NCBI RefSeq assembly: GCF_030413615.1
Contig: NZ_CP129236.1
Location: 2,960,001 to 3,024,000, forward strand
Direction: 5' to 3'
DNA: 64,000 nucleotides
Origin: Planococcus shixiaomingii
GTDB taxonomy: Bacteria; Bacillota; Bacilli; Bacillales_A; Planococcaceae
Below are positions 25,199 through 34,610 of this stretch, in pieces. The translations under genes and the position numbers were made by a program. The notes below the pieces were generated by a model. It was given only the letters and a program-made list of their open reading frames with translations, did no database searches and had not been told where the DNA came from. Position 1 is the stretch's first letter; every line of letters begins with the position of its first letter.

Positions 25199-25969
25199 TC
25201 ACCCTATATTATTGAAATTTCGCGAGACACCTTTTGTCCAGTGGTTGTTCAGTCCAGTTGGATCATTCGCTGCACCGACCGGAGCGTACTTAGCTCCAAT
25301 TTCAGCAATCGTGTTTTTTCCTTGGTCTAAATAATTTTGGCGCAAGTTGCGGGCCATATCAAAAATACTTTCTTCAACAGAACCGTAGCTTCGTAAGCCG
25401 TTCTTGCCCATCATGCCAGCGACATTGTTTTTCTCGTTGACCGCTCGGGAACTTCCATTGCCAGTCTCGTGTTTCGCAATCGCTGTTAGCAAATTCGGAT
25501 CGATGTTGTATTTTTTCCCCGCATTGATAAAGTGAACGGCCGTCCCGCTAAGTTTGCCGCCTAACGTACTATCCATTTTCATAAACTGAGCAGGCTTAAA
25601 TTCAAGTCCGTTTGCACTCCCTGTGTTTGTAGTTCCTGGAGCCTGGCTCATATCAATTGGCTTTCCGTTCGCCCCTTTCGTTTCGACTGTCGGTGATGCG
25701 TCAGGCGAAATTGCAGGATTAAAAGAAGCAGGCATTTGAATGAAAAATTGATTATTAACAATCGGTTGCTGCATTTGAGGAACACTTGCGTTTGCGGTTT
25801 GGGCTCCTTGCATAGCTGCCTGAAGCAGCATCATGAACATAGAGTTGGCGTTCATGCCGCTTCCCACTTGGTTCATAGAAGGTCCCATTTGATTTATAGA
25901 AGGCATTGCTTGTGCCATCGACGTCATTGCCATGTTATTTAACCAGTTAGAAGAAATTGGACTAGTCAT
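25199..25969 (-). CDS. Glucosaminidase/lysozyme-like hydrolase without signal peptide (candidate FlgJ analogue)
   Basis: 256 residues from the ATG at 25969, with GGTGGGG upstream; the longer frame to 26173 lacks support. Residues 1-60 are unusually rich in Met, Asn and Ser with no signal peptide. The C-terminal ~130 residues form a GH73-like/lysozyme-fold domain (VHFINAGKKYNIDPNLLTAI, AKHETGNGSS with the probable catalytic Glu, YLDQGKNTIAEIGAKYAP). Because it lies between flagellar operons and lacks a Sec signal, it may be exported by the flagellar apparatus to open peptidoglycan for the rod, as FlgJ does in Gram-negatives. That role is inference. It has its own terminator. Confidence 0.8.
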   Translation of the reverse strand: MTSPISSNWLNNMAMTSMAQAMPSINQMGPSMNQVGSGMNANSMFMMLLQAAMQGAQTANASVPQMQQPIVNNQFFIQMPASFNPAISPDASPTVETKGANGKPIDMSQAPGTTNTGSANGLEFKPAQFMKMDSTLGGKLSGTAVHFINAGKKYNIDPNLLTAIAKHETGNGSSRAVNEKNNVAGMMGKNGLRSYGSVEESIFDMARNLRQNYLDQGKNTIAEIGAKYAPVGAANDPTGLNNHWTKGVSRNFNNIG

Positions 25970-26149
25970 TGATAAATTTACCCCACCCTTTGCATAAATA
26001 AATGAATGCATGTTTATTCTACAAGAAAATGATAGAAAAAAGAATAGGATAATTGTGGTAGAAAAAATAAAAAATAGGAATAAAGAAAAATAACACAATA
26101 ATGTATAGTCATTTAATAACGCTGCTCTTCTGGTTAATTTATCAAATAC

Positions 26150-26204
26150 AAAAATAAAAAAACGAAAAGCCATATCCTATATACAACTAAAGGATATGGC
26201 TTTT
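26150..26204 (-). terminator. Terminator of the FN3/Ig-like repeat protein gene
   Basis: A 14-bp perfect stem (AAAAGCCATATCCT with AGGATATGGCTTTT) with a 12-base loop, followed on the minus strand by CG and then TTTTTTT and TTTTT tracts. It lies nine bases past the stop codon. Confidence 0.93.
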
Positions 26205-26212
26205 AATCTTTA

Positions 26213-29200
26213 TTATTTTTTATTAGAACCTTTTGTTTCTACCGTAGCTTGGCCGATAACTAGATAGTCATCTACCATGCCGCGGAATTCGAGCGATTGC
26301 TCGCCGTCGTACCATATGAAGTCTTCGCGTTCAAAACGGAAATGCCCATTTTCTGCTTGCTTGTCAAAACCATTCTTGCCGGAAATAGCGGAAACGCCGT
26401 TGATGGCTGCTGTTTCCAATACAAAATCTTTTGTACTGAAGCCTTTTGGAAGAGACACTTGCACATTGAAGACGCCGCTGTTGCCTTTGATGACTCCAGG
26501 GTTTATTTTGATCGTATTTACTGGGATGTAAACGGCAATCGTTTTTTCCAGCATCGTTGTCCAACCCGCGTTATCCGTTACGGTTACCTGAATTTTGTAC
26601 TCGCCTGGCTGATCGAATGAAATAGTTTCTCCATTTTCTACTTCTTTGCCATTAACAGTCAATTTTTCAGAAGCGATTCCGGATACAGCATCTGCAGCTG
26701 AATAAGAAAGCGGCAATTTTGTGCCCAATGCATATTCTCTGTTCAAAGCCCATGAGACCGTTGGAGCAGTTTTATCAATTTTTACTTGCGCTGTGTTTGC
26801 TTGTTCTTTGTTTCCTGCAATGTCCGTGCTGTAGAACTGGACATCGTTGACGCCTTCTTCACTTACCAGGAAGCTTGTGCCTTCCGCAAATTCAGCGTCC
26901 ACCAATGCATAATACGTAGCTGCAACGCCGCTTAAGCCGTCTTTCGCAGTCAATTCAACTGCAAAATCCTCTTTCAGCCAGTTATCCGTGATATTTGAAA
27001 GGGTTTCAGGTGATGTGAAATCGATCTTCACTTCGGCTGTTTTCACTTCTTCTTTGTTGCCGGCTTTATCCACACTGTAGAAAGAAATCTCATTGATTCC
27101 TTCAGTTTCTACAGTAAAGCTTGTGCCTTCTGTGAAGTCAGAACCGTTTATAGAGTAGAACGTGTTTGCCACTCTGCTCTTATCATCTTCCGCTGTTAAT
27201 TCTACAGCGAATTCTTGGTGCCAAACGTTATCTGCGTTTGAATTTGTGACTGGTGCTGAACGGTCGATTTTCACTTCTGCTGTTTTCACTTCTTCTTTAT
27301 TTCCTGCTTTATCGACACTGTAGAATGAAATTGTGTTAATGCCTTCTTCAGTTACCGTGAAGTTCGTGCCTTCAACAAATTCAGAACCGTTTACTGAATA
27401 GAAAGTTTGTGCCACTCCACTTTGATCGTCTGTTGCTGTTAATTCAACTGCGAATTCCTGGAACCATTGCTCTGCAGCATTTGAAGCCGTTTCAGGAGCA
27501 GTTACATCGATATTTACTTCGATGGTTTTCATTTCTTCTTTGTTTCCTACTTTATCAACACTGTAGAAAGCTACATTGTTGACACCCGCTTTGGTTACAG
27601 CAACACTTGTGCCTTCTGTAAAGTCAGAACCGTTCACCGAGTAAAAAGTCTTATCAACGCCGCTCTTTTCATCAGTCGCTGAAAGTTCAACTACAGCTTC
27701 CAGTTGCCAGTCAGCAGATTGAGTTGCTTCCGTTTCTGGAGCAGTACGGTCGATTTTCACTTCCGCTGTTTTCACTTCTTCTACGCCGCCAGCTATGTTG
27801 ACGCTGTAGAATTCAATTTTGTTGATGCCTTCTTTATCGACAGTAAAGCTAGTGCCTTCTGCGAATTCAGAACCGTTTAGCGAATAGAAAGTGTTTGCTA
27901 CTTCACTCTTATCATCCGTTGCTGTCAACTTGACGTTGAACTCTTTGTGCCATTCTTCGTCAGTGTTAACAGCTGTCTCAGGAGCCGACTGGTCGATTTT
28001 CACTTCGGCCGTTTTCGCTTCTTCACTATTGCCTGCTTTATCAACGCTGTAGAAGGAGATTGTATTTATGCCTTCTTCAGATATTGTAAAGTTTGTACCT
28101 TCTTTGAATGTAGCCCCGTTCAAAGAATAAAACGTTGTTTCGACGCCTGCTTTATCGTCTGTTGCAGTCAAATCAACTGCAAATTCCTGATGCCATTCAG
28201 CGTCAGCATTTGAAGCCGTTTCTGGTGCTGTCTGATCGATTTTCACTTCAGCCGTTTTCGCTTCTTCCACATTCCCTGCGATATCAGTTGAATAGAATGA
28301 AACCGTGTTGATGCCTTCTTTATTCACCACTACGCTTTCGCCTTCTATGAATGCCGAACCGTTCTCCGAGTAGAACGTTTTGTCCACTCCGCTCTGTGCA
28401 TCTTCAGCAGTGAACTTCACAGTATATTCTTGATACCAGTTGTTGTTTGCGTTTGAGTTTGTTTCTGGAGCTATTTTATCGATATTCACTTGAGCTGTCT
28501 TAACTTCTTCCACATTTCCTGCTTTATCCACGCTATAGAAAGAAACTTTTTGTGTTTTATTTACGGTAACACTAGTTCCTTCTTTAAAATCAATTCCATT
28601 TAATGAATAAAATGTTGAAGCAACACCGCTCTTATCATCTTCTGCGGTCAATTCAAAAGAAACGTCTTGTTTCTGCCATACGTCACTTGCGCTTGCGGAT
28701 GTAGTCGGTGCTGTTTTGTCACTTTGCACTTCGAGACCGACTAAGTTCGAATAACCTGAATCGCCGAAACGGCTATGTGTAACTGTTACAACATATTCAT
28801 GTTTGCCATCTGTAATTTTCTCTACATTAAAAGTTCTCTTATCTGTTGATCCCAACAAAATATATTCACCATTAATTACTTCAAAAACATTATAAACTGA
28901 AGCTCCTGTGATTTCTGTCCAATTCAACTTCGCTGTTTGAGTATCGAATGGCACTATTTTAAGTTCTGGACTTTGTACTTTCGGAAACCCTAATGTATAT
29001 TCCACTTTTGATGGAGCAGATTCACCAAAACGGCTACTAATTGCAGTCACTTCGTATTCATACCAATCTTCCGGCATGTTGGTGAAAGTACGACTTGCAC
29101 TAGTAGTTGTTGCTGCTAATTTTTTAATTCCATCTTTAATCCGGTAAATATTGTAGCCAGTAGCAAATTGCGTTTCTGTCCATTTTAAAGACAAGTTATT

Positions 29201-30667
29201 CCCGTTAACAACGGTAAGTTTTAAATCTTCTGGCGCGGCCATTACGGGATGCACCAATGTAGTTTGAACTTTACTCGTAGTTTTAGATTCACCGAATCTG
29301 CTACTAACTGAACTCACTTCATAAACATAATCACCTGCTGGCATATCAGCAAAATTTCGAGTTAAACCGGTTGTATTCAATACAAATTTTTTCTTTCCTT
29401 CTACTATTTGATAAATATTATAACTAGTTGCAAATTCCACTTCATCCCACTTTAAAAAAACATCATTTCCATTACGGATAGAAAGATTTAAATTTAATGG
29501 AGCTTTCATTTCTGGATGTATTAAAGTTGTGGCGATCGAAGCAGCTGATTTTGACTCTCCGAATCGAGTGCTTACCGAATTAATTTCATATTGATAGTTG
29601 CCTTCAGGCATATTAGTAAAAGTTCGGCTTACACCTTCTACAGTAGTCTTCAGTTCTTTTACGCCATTTTTCACTTGATAAATATTATAACTAGTAGCGA
29701 ATTCAGTTTCGGCCCATCTTAAAACTAAATCATTACCATTTCTAATTAATTGGCTTAAGTTTTGAGGAGCAGCCATTTCTGGATGTTTCAAAATAATCTT
29801 AGTTGAGGTTGGAATTTTTGATTCACCAAACCGAGTGCTTACTGAAGTCACTTCGTATTCATAGTCGCCTTCTGGCATATTACTAAAAGTTCGGCTTACG
29901 CCTTCTACAGTAGCCTTCAGTTCTTTTACGCCATTTTTTACTTGATAAATATTATAACTAGTAGCATATGCTGCTTCTATCCACCTTAATTGGAGGTCAT
30001 TTCCGTTTTTGATAGAAATGCTTACTTCGGATGGAGACTCCATTTTAGGATGCACTAATTCAGTCTTGGCAGAACTAGCTGTTTTAGATTCACCAAATCG
30101 AGTGCTTACCGAAGTCACTTCATATTCGTAATCGCCTGCTGGCATATTGCCAAAAGACTTGCTTAAAGAAGTTGTGTTAAAAACTAATGTTTTTATACCA
30201 TCTTTTATTTGATAAATATTGTAGCTAATTGCAAATTCTACTTCGGCCCATTTTAATAACAGATCATTTCCATTACGGACAGATAAACTTAAATTTGCAG
30301 GGGCAGCCATCTCAGGGTGCACCAAAGTATATATAACACGAGAAAAATCAGATTCTCCAGTTGCGGCGTTAAAAGATGCAACTTCATATGTATAAGTGTT
30401 TTGAGGCATGTTTGCCATACTGAATGCTGTATTCGTTGTTGAGCTCATTAACGTTCTTTCGTCATCATTTATCCGATAGACATTATATTTCTCCGCAGAA
30501 CTAATTGCATCCCATCTTAAAGTTATATTATTTCCGCTGTTCACTGTTAATCTTAAATTTAAAGGATTTTCTAATTCAGCAGCAACAGCAGCAGTTGTTG
30601 ATAAAATCAACTGAAGTACTAGTAAAACACTCAATAACAGTGAAATTTGACCATTCTTTTTTAACAT
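26213..30667 (-). CDS. Giant secreted protein with seven FN3-like and eight OmpL47/Ig-like repeats
   Basis: 1484 residues from the ATG at 30667, nine bases after AAAGGAG. A signal peptide (basic MLKKN, hydrophobic core, AVA-type end, about residues 1-32) is followed by seven FN3-like repeats of about 88 residues (each with YNIY in the middle and RFGES near the end). Next come eight ~81-residue repeats of the OmpL47/bacterial Ig type (APET...W...F.V.LTA.D, TFYS.NG, FYSVDKAGN.EE.KTAEV.ID). The end holds an Ig-like domain and a cohesin-like C-terminal domain. No LPxTG, SLH or other wall anchor is visible. It lies between the hydrolase and flagellin, in the same direction. A surface, matrix or adhesive role is plausible but not shown. 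Confidence 0.88.
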   Translation of the reverse strand: MLKKNGQISLLLSVLLVLQLILSTTAAVAAELENPLNLRLTVNSGNNITLRWDAISSAEKYNVYRINDDERTLMSSTTNTAFSMANMPQNTYTYEVASFNAATGESDFSRVIYTLVHPEMAAPANLSLSVRNGNDLLLKWAEVEFAISYNIYQIKDGIKTLVFNTTSLSKSFGNMPAGDYEYEVTSVSTRFGESKTASSAKTELVHPKMESPSEVSISIKNGNDLQLRWIEAAYATSYNIYQVKNGVKELKATVEGVSRTFSNMPEGDYEYEVTSVSTRFGESKIPTSTKIILKHPEMAAPQNLSQLIRNGNDLVLRWAETEFATSYNIYQVKNGVKELKTTVEGVSRTFTNMPEGNYQYEINSVSTRFGESKSAASIATTLIHPEMKAPLNLNLSIRNGNDVFLKWDEVEFATSYNIYQIVEGKKKFVLNTTGLTRNFADMPAGDYVYEVSSVSSRFGESKTTSKVQTTLVHPVMAAPEDLKLTVVNGNNLSLKWTETQFATGYNIYRIKDGIKKLAATTTSASRTFTNMPEDWYEYEVTAISSRFGESAPSKVEYTLGFPKVQSPELKIVPFDTQTAKLNWTEITGASVYNVFEVINGEYILLGSTDKRTFNVEKITDGKHEYVVTVTHSRFGDSGYSNLVGLEVQSDKTAPTTSASASDVWQKQDVSFELTAEDDKSGVASTFYSLNGIDFKEGTSVTVNKTQKVSFYSVDKAGNVEEVKTAQVNIDKIAPETNSNANNNWYQEYTVKFTAEDAQSGVDKTFYSENGSAFIEGESVVVNKEGINTVSFYSTDIAGNVEEAKTAEVKIDQTAPETASNADAEWHQEFAVDLTATDDKAGVETTFYSLNGATFKEGTNFTISEEGINTISFYSVDKAGNSEEAKTAEVKIDQSAPETAVNTDEEWHKEFNVKLTATDDKSEVANTFYSLNGSEFAEGTSFTVDKEGINKIEFYSVNIAGGVEEVKTAEVKIDRTAPETEATQSADWQLEAVVELSATDEKSGVDKTFYSVNGSDFTEGTSVAVTKAGVNNVAFYSVDKVGNKEEMKTIEVNIDVTAPETASNAAEQWFQEFAVELTATDDQSGVAQTFYSVNGSEFVEGTNFTVTEEGINTISFYSVDKAGNKEEVKTAEVKIDRSAPVTNSNADNVWHQEFAVELTAEDDKSRVANTFYSINGSDFTEGTSFTVETEGINEISFYSVDKAGNKEEVKTAEVKIDFTSPETLSNITDNWLKEDFAVELTAKDGLSGVAATYYALVDAEFAEGTSFLVSEEGVNDVQFYSTDIAGNKEQANTAQVKIDKTAPTVSWALNREYALGTKLPLSYSAADAVSGIASEKLTVNGKEVENGETISFDQPGEYKIQVTVTDNAGWTTMLEKTIAVYIPVNTIKINPGVIKGNSGVFNVQVSLPKGFSTKDFVLETAAINGVSAISGKNGFDKQAENGHFRFEREDFIWYDGEQSLEFRGMVDDYLVIGQATVETKGSNKK

Positions 30668-30784
30668 ATTCACCACTCCTTTATACCCACTAAAACTTCA
30701 ATAAAAAAAGCCCATAATAATACTAGGCCACAAATTATAATAAATATATATTACAAATTTCTTTTTCATACTTAATCAAATAAT

Positions 30785-30824
30785 AGACTTAAAATAAGAG
30801 ACTCTATAGAAGAGCCTCTTATTT
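30785..30824 (-). terminator. Probable terminator of hag
   Basis: Minus strand AAATAAGAG pairs with CTCTTATTT around a loop that can pair further (GCTCT/AGAGT-like). It follows the flagellin stop by about 18 bases. The T tract afterwards is short (TTTTAAGTCT), so some read-through into the repeat protein gene is possible. Confidence 0.65.
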
Positions 30825-30842
30825 AAGAAGTAACTTTTGAAA

Positions 30843-31676
30843 TTAACGTAATAACTGAAGTACTTGTTGTGGAGCTTGGTTAGCTTGAGCCAACATTGCT
30901 TGTGATGCTTGAGCTAAAATTGAATTCTTAGTTTGTTCCATCATTTCTTTAGCCATGTCAACGTCACGGATACGTGATTCCGCTGCTGTTAGGTTTTCAG
31001 AAGATGTGTTCAAGTTGTTGATTGTGTGCTCAAGACGGTTTTGGTTTGCACCCATCTGAGAGCGTTCTGCTGAAACTTTTTTGATAGCATTATCAATTGT
31101 TGTGATAGCAGCTGATGAATCCGCAGCACTAGTGCTTAAATCAGGAGCCGTAGCACCTAATAGCGCTTCTGATTGCATATCGGCAAACGTAACTTCTAGG
31201 TTTTGTTTGTCATTCGCACCGATTTGGAATGTGAATTTACCATCTGTACCTGTACCGCCTCCGCCATTCAACAATTTTTGAGTATTGAACTCAGTAGTTG
31301 TAGCGATGCGATCAATTTCACTAATCAATGCTGCATTTTCTTTTTGGATTTGCGCTCTGTCATCAGCAGTATTAGTATCTGATGAAGATTGAACTGCTAA
31401 TTCACGCATACGTTGAAGAATGTCATGAGTTTCGTTCAATGCGCCCTCAGCTGTCTGAATCATAGAGATACCATCTTGAGCATTAGTTGAAGCTTGCTCC
31501 AAACCGCGGATTTGACCACGCATTTTTTCAGAGATCGAAAGTCCTGCTGCATCGTCTTTCGCACTGTTGATGCGAAGACCAGAAGACAATTTCTCCATGC
31601 TGTTCATTTGTGCGCTTTGAGCTGAGCCCATTTGGCGGTGAGTGTTAAGTGCTGCGATATTGTGATTGATAATCAT
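30843..31676 (-). CDS. hag: Flagellin (Hag), filament protein
   Basis: A 277-residue flagellin with intact D0/D1 helices at both ends: MIINHNIAALNTHRQMGSAQ and MEKLSSGLRINSAKDDAAGL at the N-terminus, and RSQMGANQNRLEHTINNL and ILAQASQAMLAQANQAPQQV at the C-terminus. The central variable region is very short (about 140-190), as in compact Bacillus flagellins. The gene stands alone behind a SigD promoter and a CsrA-type leader. It is exported with FliS as chaperone. Confidence 0.98.
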   Translation of the reverse strand: MIINHNIAALNTHRQMGSAQSAQMNSMEKLSSGLRINSAKDDAAGLSISEKMRGQIRGLEQASTNAQDGISMIQTAEGALNETHDILQRMRELAVQSSSDTNTADDRAQIQKENAALISEIDRIATTTEFNTQKLLNGGGGTGTDGKFTFQIGANDKQNLEVTFADMQSEALLGATAPDLSTSAADSSAAITTIDNAIKKVSAERSQMGANQNRLEHTINNLNTSSENLTAAESRIRDVDMAKEMMEQTKNSILAQASQAMLAQANQAPQQVLQLLR

Positions 31677-31719
31677 TGTGTATTACCTCCGTGTAATATG
31701 TTTTTTTGTTTTTGTCAGG

Positions 31720-31737
31720 GTTCAAATCCGTTTGAAC
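31720..31737 (-). promoter_or_regulatory. CsrA-type binding hairpin in the hag leader
   Basis: In the untranslated leader, GTTCAA pairs with TTGAAC around the six-base loop ACGGAT, the preferred CsrA target (A-N-GGA in a hairpin loop). A second ACGGAGG lies at the ribosome site (about 31686-31693). This two-site arrangement is that of the B. subtilis hag leader, where CsrA blocks translation until FliW titrates it. csrA and fliW are the next genes upstream. Confidence 0.85.
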
Positions 31738-31752
31738 TTCCTTACACTATTT

Positions 31753-31779
31753 ATATCGGAGGGTTTAAGAAAATGTTTA
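31753..31779 (-). promoter_or_regulatory. SigD-type promoter of hag
   Basis: Minus strand TAAA, 15 bases, TCCGATAT: seven of eight bases of the SigD -10 with ideal spacing. It lies about 77 bases upstream of the flagellin ATG and just past the csrA terminator. Confidence 0.94.
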
Positions 31780-31806
31780 GCGGTTTTTGAAACTTTTTTC
31801 AAACAA

Positions 31807-31836
31807 ATTAAAAAAGCCTGCGACTATCTCGCAGAC
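31807..31836 (-). terminator. Terminator of fliW-csrA
   Basis: Minus strand GTCTGCGA, five-base loop, TCGCAGGC (one G-T pair), then TTTTTT. It begins nine bases after the csrA stop. Confidence 0.92.
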
Positions 31837-31844
31837 TTTCCGTT

Positions 31845-32069
31845 TTATTGTTTCTTCATATTCAAGAAATCACTCAAGTTAATCACGTTTGACGTCGCTT
31901 GTTTGTTCTCTTCTTGGATCTCCAGATACACTTCTTTCCTATGAATGGTAATATGCTTTGGCGCATTGATGCCGAGTTTCACCGTTTCCCCTTCAACTGC
32001 CGTCACAATGATTTCGATATCATCATCGATAATAATCGATTCGCCTTTTTTTCTACCGAGTACCAACAT
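31845..32069 (-). CDS. csrA: CsrA, translational regulator of flagellin
   Basis: A 74-residue protein with the CsrA core ([20 protein letters not shown], then [20 protein letters not shown] and [11 protein letters not shown]). It is an RNA-binding dimer that represses hag translation by binding GGA motifs in its leader. The gene follows fliW by three bases, with AGGTG before the ATG. Confidence 0.98.
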   Translation of the reverse strand: MLVLGRKKGESIIIDDDIEIIVTAVEGETVKLGINAPKHITIHRKEVYLEIQEENKQATSNVINLSDFLNMKKQ

Positions 32070-32072
32070 CGC

Positions 32073-32522
32073 TTACACCTGCCTTGCGTCAGCGGTTTGG
32101 AATAATGGCTGCTTGATCTGGTAGGTTTTATTGTCCAAGACGGTTTGCATGCCGAGCTGCTTCATGTTGTTTATTACAAGCGGCGCTTTTAAGTTCGTCG
32201 TCGCGTCTTTCATTTCGCCTGTGACGGAAACCGTCGTCAGTACAATCACGTCCGCCGCATCTTCTAATGCCAACCGCTCCACCATCTTCTCTTCCAATTT
32301 CACATCATAGTCTTTAAAGAAAGAAAACGGATCAACCAAAAAGAAACTAAGTTCTTCTATATCAATCGATTGCAGGAAAAAGAATGGCGACTCGCCGTTT
32401 TCATCGGCAGGCAGCAAAATATACTGCTTCGATTCCTCAAACCCGGGAATGCCTTTTTCAAAAGTGATGATGCGGTTATCCGCTATCTTCAGTTCACCAA
32501 ACTGCGTTGTTTGAATCTTCAT
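32073..32522 (-). CDS. fliW: FliW, CsrA antagonist and flagellar assembly factor
   Basis: A 149-residue protein with FliW features (FGELKIADNRIITFEKGIPG, FFFLQSIDIEELSFFLVDPF, TVSVTGEMKDATTNLKAPLV). It binds either flagellin or CsrA; when free it removes CsrA from hag mRNA. GAAGGGAG precedes the ATG. An extended -10-like TGCTATAAA on the minus strand (32552-32560) could be its promoter, though the -35 is poor. yviE, which precedes fliW in B. subtilis, is absent. Confidence 0.97.
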   Translation of the reverse strand: MKIQTTQFGELKIADNRIITFEKGIPGFEESKQYILLPADENGESPFFFLQSIDIEELSFFLVDPFSFFKDYDVKLEEKMVERLALEDAADVIVLTTVSVTGEMKDATTNLKAPLVINNMKQLGMQTVLDNKTYQIKQPLFQTADARQV

Positions 32523-32787
32523 AAGTAGCTCCCTTCAATTCTGCTAACTAATTTATAGCAATTTCTTCTATTAGCTTAACCTATTTTCTCGAACATTCCA
32601 TCCTTCTGTTTCATCTGTTTTTTGCAGACTTACTATAAAATAATCAAAATCCCACAAATTAGTAGTGATAAAAGACTATTAGTATGGTATTGTTTGTAAT
32701 ACTATGAGGCTTTTATGGAAAGAAATACAATTTCCATCTCATTTAGCTCTATCACTACTGCATAGAAAAGGGAGCGTTGCTCTTCTT

Positions 32788-34608
32788 ATGAAACCCATTC
32801 TTACGAATTCCATCTCACCAATGATTGTATTAATTATCCTGGCATTTCTTTTATTTTCTTTTTTGATATTGAGTTACAGCAATTTTCGTAAGGATATAAA
32901 GTTGAAAAATCAATCGAACGAATCTGAACAGAAATTCCAATCGGTCATAGAATCCGCGAATGACGCTATTATTGTGGCGGATCAGTTAGGCCTCGTTATC
33001 CAGTGGAACCAAGGCGCCGAAGCGATTTTCGGCTTTTCAAAAAAAGAAGTGCTTGGGAAGAACCTCGATCTCATTATACCCGACCGTTTTAAAGAAGCGC
33101 ATCGAAAAGGATTAGAACGATACTATACTTCAAAATCGCCAAGTCTGATGGGCAAAACACTGGAATTGACGGGTTGCCGAAAAGATGGGACAGAGTTTCC
33201 ATTGGAATTGTCCCTCGGTTCATGGGAAACAGAAAGTGGTCTGTATTTCAGCAGTATTATCCGTGATATATCTGAACGCAAACAGACGGAAGAAAAGATC
33301 AATGATTTGGTCTATCTGGATCCTTTGACCAAGCTGCCAAACCGACGACTGTTTTACGACCGATTAAGTTCTATATTAAGTCAAGCAAAAGAAGATGAGC
33401 AATCTTTCTCACTTTTGTTTATTGACTTGGATCATTTTAAATTGATCAACGATACGTTCGGCCACTCAATCGGCGATCAGTTGTTAATCCAAGCAACTGA
33501 CCGGCTGCAATGCAACTTATCGGAACGCGACACAGTAGCCCGTCTTGGCGGTGATGAATTTGTCTTGATTTTGCCTCAGACAGATCACAATAAAGCGGCT
33601 GCGTTCGCACAGGATTTACAAAATATTTTCAATAAACCTTTCTATTTCAGCAGTGAAGAGCTATTCGTCAGCGTATCGATCGGCATTGGTATGTTTCCGA
33701 ATGACGGGGATACAAAGGAAGCCTTGATACAAAGCGCGGACATTGCCTTGTACCGGGTAAAAGAAGAAGGACGAAATGGCTTCCAGTTCCATACGAGCGA
33801 GATGAATGAAATTGTTGCCCGAAAATCGAAGTTGGCAATGAGCCTCAGAAAAGGGCTGGAATACGGCGAATTCGATATTCACTACCAACCTCAAATCGAT
33901 ATAAAGAGCGGGACAATCATTGGCGTGGAAGCGCTTGCTCGTTGGACGCATTCAAAAATGGGGAAAATTTCCCCCGCTGAATTTATTCCGCTTGCAGAAG
34001 ACACCGGAGCGATTATCCAGATTGGCGAATTTGTCCTGCGAGAAGCATGCAAGCAAAACAAAGCGTGGCAAGACGCTGGCCTCCCTCCTTTTCGAGTAGC
34101 GATCAACATTTCAGCCCGCCAATTTTCTCAGACAAATTTGGCGGAAATGATAAAAGATGCTTTAGAGGAATCCGGCCTTGAGCCGAAGTATTTGGAACTT
34201 GAATTGACCGAAAGCATTATCCAAGGATCGAAAAGCGCCATTTCGATGATGCAGGAACTGAAAAAAATGGGCATCCATTTATCGATTGACGATTTTGGAA
34301 CTGGCTATTCTTCGTTGAGTTACTTGAAACTGTTCCCAATCGATACATTGAAAATTGACCAGTACTTTACCCGTAATATACAGGTGGATCCAAAAGACGC
34401 AGCCTTGGTGGATACCATTATCCGGATGGCTCACAACTTGGAACTCAATGTAATTGCGGAAGGTGTAGAAACAAGCGAGCAGCTGGAATTTTTGAAAGTC
34501 AGGCACTGCGACCAAGCGCAGGGCTACTACTTCAACAAACCGCTGCCGGCTGAAGAGATTGAACGGATTTACCGGCAGCTTGAAGGCGCTCAGTTATTGA
34601 TTCAATAA
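32788..34608 (+). CDS. Membrane-anchored PAS-GGDEF-EAL protein (c-di-GMP synthesis/breakdown)
   Basis: 606 residues if started at the ATG at 32788; an in-frame ATG at 32704 is possible but has no ribosome site, and AAAGGGAG before 32788 is far away, so the start is uncertain. Order: one transmembrane helix (about 10-32), PAS domain (about 50-165), GGDEF domain (about 175-335, RLGGDEF intact), EAL domain (about 350-600). The EAL catalytic set is complete: EALAR, NIS, LTES, DDFGTGYSS, KID, EGVET, QGYYF. The GGDEF inhibitory RxxD site reads SERD, so product inhibition is probably lost. Both activities look possible. It lies in the flagellar cluster that also has a c-di-GMP riboswitch. Confidence 0.93.
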   Translation: MKPILTNSISPMIVLIILAFLLFSFLILSYSNFRKDIKLKNQSNESEQKFQSVIESANDAIIVADQLGLVIQWNQGAEAIFGFSKKEVLGKNLDLIIPDRFKEAHRKGLERYYTSKSPSLMGKTLELTGCRKDGTEFPLELSLGSWETESGLYFSSIIRDISERKQTEEKINDLVYLDPLTKLPNRRLFYDRLSSILSQAKEDEQSFSLLFIDLDHFKLINDTFGHSIGDQLLIQATDRLQCNLSERDTVARLGGDEFVLILPQTDHNKAAAFAQDLQNIFNKPFYFSSEELFVSVSIGIGMFPNDGDTKEALIQSADIALYRVKEEGRNGFQFHTSEMNEIVARKSKLAMSLRKGLEYGEFDIHYQPQIDIKSGTIIGVEALARWTHSKMGKISPAEFIPLAEDTGAIIQIGEFVLREACKQNKAWQDAGLPPFRVAINISARQFSQTNLAEMIKDALEESGLEPKYLELELTESIIQGSKSAISMMQELKKMGIHLSIDDFGTGYSSLSYLKLFPIDTLKIDQYFTRNIQVDPKDAALVDTIIRMAHNLELNVIAEGVETSEQLEFLKVRHCDQAQGYYFNKPLPAEEIERIYRQLEGAQLLIQ

Positions 34609-34610
34609 GA

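Noticed and set aside
30700-30730. A possible second terminator (GCCTA...GGGC followed by seven T) upstream of the giant repeat protein gene
   Set aside because: The stem has only about three consecutive good pairs, too weak to call.
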